Source: Ramicandelaber brevisporus (Eukaryota; Kickxellomycota; Ramicandelaberales; Ramicandelaberaceae). Taken from it: a stretch of 28,283 nucleotides of DNA. The DNA lies in the NCBI GenBank assembly GCA_025201865.1, contig MU602700.1, positions 56,508 to 84,790 of the forward strand, in the 5' to 3' direction. The first letter of the stretch is position 1. Each line of letters begins with the position of its first letter. Made by a program: the position numbers and the translations under genes. The notes beneath the pieces are model-generated. The model worked only from the letters and a program-made list of their open reading frames with translations. It searched no databases and was not told where the DNA came from. Shown here piece after piece: positions 17,364-24,221 of the stretch.

Positions 17364-18237
17364 GTATGTTACTCTCTCATATTCTTCTTTATCAGCTCCA
17401 GCTTCGTCGTCTCCCAGTGCGGAACTGCAGTCATCTCGTGCTCACTGTCGGTCAAGACTTGTGTTATCGCCTGCTCGCCTGCCCCACTCGCCGGCCTGTC
17501 TGCTTGCCCACCTGCCCGCCTGCTTGACTTGCCTGCTTGCCTGCTTGCCTGCCAGTTCCCAGTCGCACAAGTCCTTGCTGCGAGCATTGTCTTTCCTTTG
17601 CTCGCCGCAATTGGCCGTGTACACATGTGTTATTTTTCTGGCGCGTCACCTCCGGACTAATTGAGAGCCTATCACTGTGGCGGCAACAAGCAACGAAAAG
17701 TCAGCTGGCTGCGCTCCAACACGAGCTATTTGCGGACCGAGTGGGTTATCCAGACAGCCTCAATCTGCTTGGCTTGATCTGCCTTGCGTCATCCATACAT
17801 TAACCCCCTCCTCCTCCCCATCGAGTCTTTGCGCTGCTTTGTCAGACAAACTCCCACTTCTTTTTTTTCTGGTGGCCGCAGTCCATTCTATCGAACCTAC
17901 ACCGAAACGCGTCTTTTACTGACAAACACTATTGACTTCTGACTGTAATCCCTGTTACTGTTCTCTTTGTTGTTTTGCCCGCACAACTTGGGACACACTT
18001 TTGTTTCTTTTGTTTCTGGTTGCGCACTGGCATTCAACTCACGCACTTCACTTGCTGCATTGTGCTGCTGCTGCTGCTGTTGTGTCCTTGTGCTGCTGTT
18101 GTGTCTGCAATAACTGTCACGCGTCTGTCGGCTCGTGTCTCACTTTGTTCTTCTGCTTCTGCTCTGGCCGAACGTTCGTGATACGTCTTCTTTCCGGTAC
18201 TCGCATTCATCTTCCTTGTGTAATCAAATACAAACAG
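17364..18237 (+). other. Candidate 5'UTR intron of the hexosaminidase gene
   Basis: AG|GTATGT at 17364 is a full fungal 5' splice site. TACTGAC at 17917-17923 is a good branch-point match. After it the + strand contains no AG until CAG at 18235-18237, the natural acceptor; the AG-free zone actually runs from 17882 to 18235. The only two ATGs between 17049 and the start codon at 18275 (17366 and 17635) fall inside this interval, so splicing would give a leader free of upstream AUGs. The branch-to-acceptor distance (about 315 nt) is far longer than usual in fungi. Shorter acceptors exist at 17881 or between 17395 and 17553. Inferred only; transcript data would settle it. Confidence 0.4.
17502..17552. 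repeat. Imperfect GCCTGCTT tandem repeat
   Basis: Units of TTGCCTGC and close variants repeat about six times inside the candidate leader intron. Open frames seen on both strands across it are a by-product of the repeat. Confidence 0.65.
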
Positions 18238-18274
18238 CTGTCCAACCCCTCCCCTCCAAGACTACTTTTACTCC

Positions 18275-19978
18275 ATGAAGTTCACCGCACTTGTTGCCGG
18301 CATGGCGGTCCTTGCCGCCAGCGCCTCCACCGGCGTCAACGCCCTGTGGCCAATCCCACAGAACTACACTCAGGGCAACTCCACCCTCGTTGTTGGCGAC
18401 GGCTTCTGGTTCAACGTCAAGACGCCGCACAACTTGCTTGCATCGGCCGTCAGCCGCTACCAGGACATCTTCGTCCGCCAGAAGCACCTGCCGCCACACC
18501 TGTACAACCTGACCTTCCCAGGCTACAGCCACCCACAGCTCACCAACCTGGACATTACGGTCAAGGACACCACCAAGGCCGAGCTCAAGCTGGGCGTCGA
18601 CGAGTCGTACACGCTCAACGTGCCGGAGAAGGGAGGCGCTGCTTCTCTGTCCTCCAACACTGTCTGGGGTGCCATTCGCGGTCTCGAGACGTTCATCCAG
18701 CTGCTCGTTGGCCACACCAACAAGCAGTTCATCCTCAACGCCCCGGTTGCCGTCACCGACTACCCCAAGTACCAGCACCGTGGTATCATGTTGGACACCT
18801 CGCGTAACTACTACCCGGTTGCCGACATTCTGCGCACCCTCGACGCCATGGCCTGGAACAAGATGAACGTCTTCCACTGGCACATTGTCGACTCGCACTC
18901 GTGGCCGCTCGTCTCCGAGAAGTTCCCACTCCTCTCCGGCAAGGGTGCTTACTCGCAGTCCCAGGTGTACACCAAGCGCGACATCCAGCAGATTATCGCC
19001 TACGCCTACCAGCGCGGTATCCGTGTCATCCCAGAGTTTGAGATGCCCGGCCACAACTACGCCTTCGGCTTGGCCTACCCGAACCTGACTGTCTGCTCCG
19101 ACCTGGATCCATACGATGACTACGCTGCCGAGCCACCATCTGGCCAGCTTGACATCTCCAACAAGGATCTGTACCCAATTCTCTCCGAGTTCCTCAAGGA
19201 GCAGGCCACGTACTTCAACGACGAGTACGTCCACTTGGGTGCCGACGAAATCAACAAGAAGTGCTACAATGACACTCCACACGTTGCCGAGTGGCTCAAG
19301 GCCCAGGGCAAGAACGCCTCGCAGGCTCTCTCCGACTTTGGTCTCTGGGCTCACGGTGAGCTCGAGAAGCTTGGCAAGTACGGTATCACTTGGGAAGAGG
19401 AGATTCTCGAGGAGAAGTCGCCATTGCCAAAGGACCGCACCATCGTCCAGGTCTGGAAGGGTGCCGCCAACACCAAGCTGGCTGTCGACATGGGCTACAA
19501 GGTCATTGCTGGTTCGTACGAGTACAACTACCTCGACTGCGGTCACGGCGGCTGGCTCGGCAACTGGACCTGGGGCAACTCGTGGTGCGACCCATACAAG
19601 AGCTGGCAGCGCGTCTACGACTACCACCCAACCGCCAACCTGACTGTCGAGCAGACCAAGAATGTGCTTGGTTCCGAGGTTCTTCTCTGGTCCGAGCAGT
19701 CCGATACCCACACTCTTGACTCGTTCCTCTGGCCACGCGCTTCTGCCGGTGCTGAGGTCTACTGGTCTGGTCGCTTCGATGCCAGCGGTGTTAAGCGCGA
19801 TGTTGCCAAGGCCATGGCTCGTATCACTGACATGCGTCACCGCCTCGTCGAGCGCGGTGTTGGCGCAAACCCACTGCAGCCACTCTGGTGCGCACGCCAC
19901 CCAGGCAGATGCAATACCACCCCTGGAATCTGGAAGTTTGCACCAGTCGAGTACCCAGACAGCAACACCTTGGGTTAA
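18275..19978 (+). CDS. Secreted beta-N-acetylhexosaminidase, GH20, 567 aa
   Basis: Releases terminal N-acetylglucosamine from chitin oligomers and related glycans outside the cell or in the wall, finishing chitin breakdown after endochitinases. A signal peptide covers about residues 1-23 (MKFTALVAGMAVLAASASTG). The N-terminal GH20b-type domain (24-160) starts LWPIPQNY. The catalytic barrel (about 165-520) has HRGIMLDTSRNYYP (168-181), NVFHWHIVDSHSWPL (198-212), VIPEFEMPGH (251-260) and HLGADEINKKCY (320-331), with the catalytic pair Asp324-Glu325 that works through the substrate acetamido group. WKG, SYEYNYLDCGHGGW, LWSEQ and WPRASAGAEVYWSG complete the family pattern. Many N-glycosylation sites are present. 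Codon choice is strongly C-ending (GCC, CTC, AAG, GTC), unlike most neighbours, which suggests high expression and creates a long false antisense frame. Confidence 0.97.
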   Translation: MKFTALVAGMAVLAASASTGVNALWPIPQNYTQGNSTLVVGDGFWFNVKTPHNLLASAVSRYQDIFVRQKHLPPHLYNLTFPGYSHPQLTNLDITVKDTTKAELKLGVDESYTLNVPEKGGAASLSSNTVWGAIRGLETFIQLLVGHTNKQFILNAPVAVTDYPKYQHRGIMLDTSRNYYPVADILRTLDAMAWNKMNVFHWHIVDSHSWPLVSEKFPLLSGKGAYSQSQVYTKRDIQQIIAYAYQRGIRVIPEFEMPGHNYAFGLAYPNLTVCSDLDPYDDYAAEPPSGQLDISNKDLYPILSEFLKEQATYFNDEYVHLGADEINKKCYNDTPHVAEWLKAQGKNASQALSDFGLWAHGELEKLGKYGITWEEEILEEKSPLPKDRTIVQVWKGAANTKLAVDMGYKVIAGSYEYNYLDCGHGGWLGNWTWGNSWCDPYKSWQRVYDYHPTANLTVEQTKNVLGSEVLLWSEQSDTHTLDSFLWPRASAGAEVYWSGRFDASGVKRDVAKAMARITDMRHRLVERGVGANPLQPLWCARHPGRCNTTPGIWKFAPVEYPDSNTLG

Positions 19979-20272
19979 AGCCGCAGATTTGGAAGCTTTC
20001 GTTGATACTTGCTCATTTAACAAACTTCGTTCGCAATCTTTTTTTTATATCTTTATAGTACCGCTCGATTTCATTCATTTAAACAAAGCATTGTCCCAGA
20101 TTTGACAGTCTCCCGACAGCCAAGTCGTGAAGGAACCGTGTTACAGTAGCATCCATCAAATGATATGCTATTTGTATTTAAAAAAAAGTGGGGCAATTCT
20201 GTGCGAGCTTAGAGAAGAAGAAAGGCAAGGATGAAGAATAGAAATGACTACATACTTAATAAGCAACCAGCG

Positions 20273-21043
20273 TTAAATGGCAAAAATATATTTCACTGAC
20301 TCATACTCCACTGTCAACTCTGTATCGTGCTTCTCGATCGGCTTGACTATGGGATCGCTGGATAATGTATTCCCGATCACCGACCTTATAGTGTAAAGCA
20401 CACGCCAAGAAGCCTGGCAGTTGCCCTCATCTTCATCCGGCCAGGCTTCCAAGTTGCAAAGGCTACATGCAACGACAAATAATCCATATAGGCGTAATTT
20501 TTCTCTCAGCACTTCATCTGGCGAAGAGGTATGCTTTAGGTACGTCAGGCTTGCTGGTTGCATGGTTTGATGGCCAAAATATTTCGAATATATATGACAA
20601 ACGATGATCTCCTCTTTGTCAACCGTGCGCCGATTCCTTGGGCTGCACTTGTAGCTGCATAGCATCGCAATCGGAGTGTGGTAATTTTCACCCTCCCGAC
20701 ACATAGTATAAAGCAATATTGTCGCTCGTGCTGCAGCTTCAGCGAAGCCATGATTTGCTGCAGCCAAGTAAGTCTCTTGGATATCCGTGTTCCATAGATA
20801 CCAGCAAACAATATCCATTTCCCTGTGGATGCTCTTTGTGTTGGTATAAGGGTTGTACTTCAGACGATAGATGGCAGTCAGCCCTTTCTGCTCGGGACTT
20901 TGTATAGCGGCGGTGCTTGACCGCACGATGGTGTCGGAGGGGTTAACAGTGATCATGACAAAGTGAGAAGCTGTCCTTTCGCAAAGTATTGGAAGTTGAA
21001 GGAAGAACGCATGCTGTTCTGTGCGGTTAACAAACATTGTCAT
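20273..21043 (-). CDS. Unrecognised protein, 256 aa
   Basis: I do not recognise a family. The frame is open for 256 codons with good complexity and no repeats, unlike most genes here, and begins at the first ATG. The protein is mixed alpha/beta in feel, with nine cysteines, a central AAANHGFAEAAARATILLY helix (about 95-113), the segment PIAMLCSYKCSPRNRR and a hydrophobic stretch RLYGLFVVACSLCNLEAWP. There is no clear signal peptide. The C-terminus is ELTVEYESVKYIFAI. Codon use is unbiased, compared with the strongly biased hexosaminidase, suggesting low expression or a young gene. It converges on the hexosaminidase (294-bp gap) and diverges from the 753-aa membrane protein gene. An intact ORF of this length could be chance, so it is less certain than the others. 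Confidence 0.55.
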   Translation of the reverse strand: MTMFVNRTEQHAFFLQLPILCERTASHFVMITVNPSDTIVRSSTAAIQSPEQKGLTAIYRLKYNPYTNTKSIHREMDIVCWYLWNTDIQETYLAAANHGFAEAAARATILLYTMCREGENYHTPIAMLCSYKCSPRNRRTVDKEEIIVCHIYSKYFGHQTMQPASLTYLKHTSSPDEVLREKLRLYGLFVVACSLCNLEAWPDEDEGNCQASWRVLYTIRSVIGNTLSSDPIVKPIEKHDTELTVEYESVKYIFAI

Positions 21044-21707
21044 ACTGCCTTTATGTATTGTTTTTTTTTGTAGTAATGTGTTCAGTGCACGAGAGCAACT
21101 TTACTCTAAATTTAGACCACGGAGGTCTCGTGATGTACAATTTTTCAATAATTACTCTTCTTTTCCTCTTTTTTTTCTGAGAGTTCTGGTGACGTTGGTG
21201 CACACGTGAGGTGCGAAAGGAAGACTGTTATCATGACTCTCTTCTCTCCATCGATCTCCCCAAAACACTCAAGGAGTGCAGTGAAGAGGAGGCATAAACG
21301 CACTGTTAAAACTTACAAAGACTTTTGGGGTTCATTATTACTAGCTATGGATTCCCCGGTTAACTCTCCACTGGTTCAAACCACACAAGTTGAGGTCAAA
21401 AGAGACATCTTCTTTTTGACACCTAGACATAGCACTAATGTCCTCCCGTTCATGGCTCTCTTCTTCTACTTCTTGTTCACGAATCTTGACGTGTACAGAA
21501 CGTAGTAAAAGAGAAGAAAGAACAAAACTGATACCTCCCGATGTGAGACAACCAATGGAAAGTATATATATATTGCTCTGCTAAATACTTACGGGTGACA
21601 TCTTCCTTCTAAAGCCAATAGCGACCCGATTCCTCTCATCTGAACAGCAGCACTCCCATCCCATTTTACAGTACTCTCAAAGAGCAGCCATCTATTTTTT
21701 TTCCTCC
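21044..21707. other. 664-bp divergent region between two unrecognised genes
   Basis: This stretch must hold promoters for both flanking genes. Near the 256-aa gene it carries a poly-T run (21061-21070) and an E-box-like CACGTG (21203-21208). An ATG at 21233 opens 90 codons to 21505, with a basic N-terminal half and a hydrophobic segment near the end; it has no recognisable family and may be chance. The right end carries CCAAT and TATA motifs for the 753-aa gene. Confidence 0.4.
21551..21573 (+). promoter_or_regulatory. CCAAT box and TATA run upstream of the 753-aa gene
   Basis: ACCAATGG at 21551-21558 is followed by an alternating TATATATATA run at 21563-21573, about 135 bp before the start codon at 21708. 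The position fits a core promoter, although CCAAT boxes usually lie further upstream of TATA, so only one may be used. Confidence 0.35.
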
Positions 21708-23969
21708 ATGTCAACGACACCACGCACCAACGGCCTGTACATTCCGCTGCCACAGCAAAGCGGAATAGCCGACCAGTCAATTCTCTCCCCTGTTCTCTTC
21801 AGCCCCAGATACCGTATTGGCGATACCATCGGCAACCATGAAGCTGATGGCGAAGGTGAAGGCGAAGGCGAAGGCACCGGTGGATCTCCAGCTGAATCAG
21901 TCACTGTCGCGGTCGATGAACCACAGCAAGGTACACAGCAGCTCGGTGGCACTTCAGACTATGGCTCGCTCTGTGCAGCATATATTGCCATTGTTACTGT
22001 GGTTACAAACCATCTGGAACCACCAAAACTCAAGTCAAACTTTGCCTCCCGCGTTAACAAAGGCCGTGGACATTTCTTATTAAGTGAGACATCGACAGCA
22101 TCGCTTATCAGAGAATTTGGTTTGTCAATGGCTGTGGATAGCAAGGAAATGCAAGATGCGATCGTGAGACTAACCATCGAGGCTGTGACCACTGGCTTAT
22201 CTTCAAACTGGAGAGGCAGGCGTCCAATCTCTGCAGAAACGTTTTACAAGAAGGTGACGGAACTCTCTAACATGTTGGCCATTGGTAAACGTCTTCTTAA
22301 CGAGGATTATGTTGTGGCGATTCGCTTGGCAACCATTACCCACGCTGCACGTGCTCATTTGGCAGCTTTACTTGGCATCATTGTGAAGGTTAACTCTAAC
22401 TCTGTTAATTTCTTTGGACCAGCCACTCTTATGACTATGCTTATTGCGAATCTGGCCCGCACCATGCTCAAGGAAAACCACAGTGATATTCTTATATCAA
22501 TCCTGCTTGGATCGAAGCATGACTTACAACGTCTGCTACCAGTGATTGAAGCCGATACTGGTATGGGATTGGTGCCACGTGAGACGACCAGGTGTGTAAT
22601 GTGCTCTGGAGCAGACGAGGGCTGGGAACTTTGTACGCGAGATGGACTTTGTTCCTTCCAATTAGCTGAGTTGCAACATGACATGGCCAACCAAGTCATC
22701 AATGGATACTGGGTTACGGCTTATGGAATCCAAGGTCCCAAGGTTGTGTTCCGCAATCTCGACTGTCCAGGTGATGATAGCTGTCCCATTAACTGCAATC
22801 GAATTCAATGTGCACTGTCTTATGAAAAACATGACAGCAACAGCAACAGTAACAGCGACAGCGACAGTAACAACAAAGATAACTTGATTCACAAACTTCT
22901 CAACAGCATCAATAGCCTCAGAAACAGCACCAACAATAACAGCAACAACAGAACAGTTCACATGCACCCACCATTGAAAACTGCACTCAATGATGATAGT
23001 AAACTGGTATCATATACTGACGAGTACATGGAGGCGTCTAAATTGCAAGTGGACGATAAGAATTTAATGGTACCTAGCAACTTTATTGAGAACTTGACAT
23101 CACGTGGAGTCTTTGGCTTGAAAGGCCAGCCGCTGGTGATTATATTGTATGTGGTTGAAGTTGGTTTAGTTGCTATTGCTATTACACTGGCAGTGGGAGC
23201 CATTAAGGTCAAGATGAACGATGACACCAGCACCAGCATCAGCACCAATACCAATACCAACGGTAACTTCGGCAATATTGATAGTATTGTCATCAGCGGT
23301 AACGGCCTCATCAACAACATCATCTCGTCAATCTCTCAGCTGGGCAATGCGGCTGCTGTGACAGTTGCTCTCACAGTTGCAGGCTTCCTTCCGCCAATAG
23401 TCTCCAAATTCTTTACTCCATACACGAAGATCAGAGAACTGGCTACATGTCGAACAGCAGTAACAAGTTTCAGCGAGACGTGCAAAGTCGGCAAAAACTG
23501 CCCAGGATGCATGACAGCTGCCATGTTCCATGAGCGTGTATCAGTTTCATCAGTTGCCTATGGCAAATTCGCAGGATTGGTTGGTAATGATGGTACAACT
23601 CCACTGACTCTTCGTGCCTGTTTTGACCTCCCAGGAACAACCACATGTCTACACCGCGCAGGCTATTACTTTATTCACGCGTTCAAAGCTCTGAAGCGTA
23701 GCGATGACACTCTGGTGAAACTGAGTATTGGCCCACATCAATTTGATTTACCGCAAGACATACCAGGGACATTCCGTAATGGACACAATTACTTTGCCCA
23801 AAAAGGCAAGGCGTTTATAGCACGCACAATGACAAACAAAAGGCGAGTTGCTATCGTTGCAAGCGTGGACATTACTCCAAACCGACATGGTAAAATAACA
23901 TGGCTCGACGAAGCATTCATTGTAGAACCACTCTCAACTCCAATATGCGACGTTAAGTACTTATTCTAA
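21708..23969 (+). CDS. Unrecognised Cys-rich membrane protein, 753 aa
   Basis: I do not recognise a family. Order of parts: a disordered N-terminus with a Gly-Glu repeat (49-57); a hydrophobic segment at about 87-101; a helical, moderately hydrophobic region (130-285); a cysteine cluster C296, C299, C309, C315, C353, C359, C363 and C368; a Ser/Asn/Asp-rich linker (377-415); a strong membrane helix at about 475-500; an N/T/S-rich loop (505-545); a second strong helix at about 547-568; a second cysteine group C581, C592, C598, C601; and a C-terminal domain of about 150 residues with GNDGTTPLTLRACFDLPG and GHNYFAQKGKAFIARTM. The two strong helices would leave both Cys-rich halves on one side of the membrane. 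No N-terminal signal peptide is visible. The start is the first ATG after a pyrimidine-rich leader. Function unknown; the gene is real by length and composition. Confidence 0.8.
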   Translation: MSTTPRTNGLYIPLPQQSGIADQSILSPVLFSPRYRIGDTIGNHEADGEGEGEGEGTGGSPAESVTVAVDEPQQGTQQLGGTSDYGSLCAAYIAIVTVVTNHLEPPKLKSNFASRVNKGRGHFLLSETSTASLIREFGLSMAVDSKEMQDAIVRLTIEAVTTGLSSNWRGRRPISAETFYKKVTELSNMLAIGKRLLNEDYVVAIRLATITHAARAHLAALLGIIVKVNSNSVNFFGPATLMTMLIANLARTMLKENHSDILISILLGSKHDLQRLLPVIEADTGMGLVPRETTRCVMCSGADEGWELCTRDGLCSFQLAELQHDMANQVINGYWVTAYGIQGPKVVFRNLDCPGDDSCPINCNRIQCALSYEKHDSNSNSNSDSDSNNKDNLIHKLLNSINSLRNSTNNNSNNRTVHMHPPLKTALNDDSKLVSYTDEYMEASKLQVDDKNLMVPSNFIENLTSRGVFGLKGQPLVIILYVVEVGLVAIAITLAVGAIKVKMNDDTSTSISTNTNTNGNFGNIDSIVISGNGLINNIISSISQLGNAAAVTVALTVAGFLPPIVSKFFTPYTKIRELATCRTAVTSFSETCKVGKNCPGCMTAAMFHERVSVSSVAYGKFAGLVGNDGTTPLTLRACFDLPGTTTCLHRAGYYFIHAFKALKRSDDTLVKLSIGPHQFDLPQDIPGTFRNGHNYFAQKGKAFIARTMTNKRRVAIVASVDITPNRHGKITWLDEAFIVEPLSTPICDVKYLF

Positions 23970-24092
23970 ACTGCTCTTACTTTACCCCTACATCTTTCCC
24001 CCCAATTTTCTATTTTGAACATCAAACTCATTTTTCACTTTACTCTTTGGATGTATCGCAATTCCACCTCCTCTCCTTTGCACTGCTACCTA

Positions 24093-24098
24093 AATAAA
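24093..24098 (+). terminator. AATAAA polyadenylation signal
   Basis: Canonical AATAAA about 125 bases after the stop of the 753-aa gene and 124 bases before the next start codon. Confidence 0.5.
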
Positions 24099-24221
24099 CG
24101 TGGTTTAAGGAGGTGCATGCCGATGATGGCAGAATCTACCACATGGCCCATTGGCATCTTGCTCTAAATCCGAGCTTCTCTCATAGAGCACACTGTACAC
24201 AGATAGACTTTACAATAACAT

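Larger units (their letters stand above)
16192..18274. other. 2.1-kb stretch without a coding gene, upstream of the hexosaminidase
   Basis: No open frame here looks like a gene: the longest are short, in conflicting frames and of low complexity. The left few hundred bases must hold the promoter of the leftward twin-CX3C gene. The middle (16600-16885) has several GATA-type motifs and microsatellites. A TATA box at 17036 is followed by about 1.2 kb that is strongly pyrimidine-rich on the + strand and nearly free of ATG, which reads as the transcribed leader of the hexosaminidase gene, perhaps with an intron. A small non-coding RNA cannot be excluded, but no tRNA or rRNA pattern was seen. Confidence 0.6.

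Noticed and set aside
17442-17664. Several overlapping open frames on both strands around the GCCTGC repeat
   Set aside because: An eight-base repeat without stops opens several frames at once; the encoded proteins are simple periodic sequence.
17932-18807. 291-codon + strand frame overlapping the GH20 start
   Set aside because: It lacks a sensible start, its first half is translated pyrimidine-rich leader and its second half is the GH20 gene read in the wrong frame.
18224-20023. 599-codon open frame antisense to the hexosaminidase
   Set aside because: The GH20 gene on the + strand has all family motifs and strong C-ending codon bias, which removes stops from the opposite strand. The antisense product is Val/Leu/Gly-rich and matches nothing.
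21233-21505. 90-codon frame with a hydrophobic end between the two orphan genes
   Set aside because: Short, no recognisable family, composition like surrounding non-coding DNA; kept only as a note in the intergenic entry.
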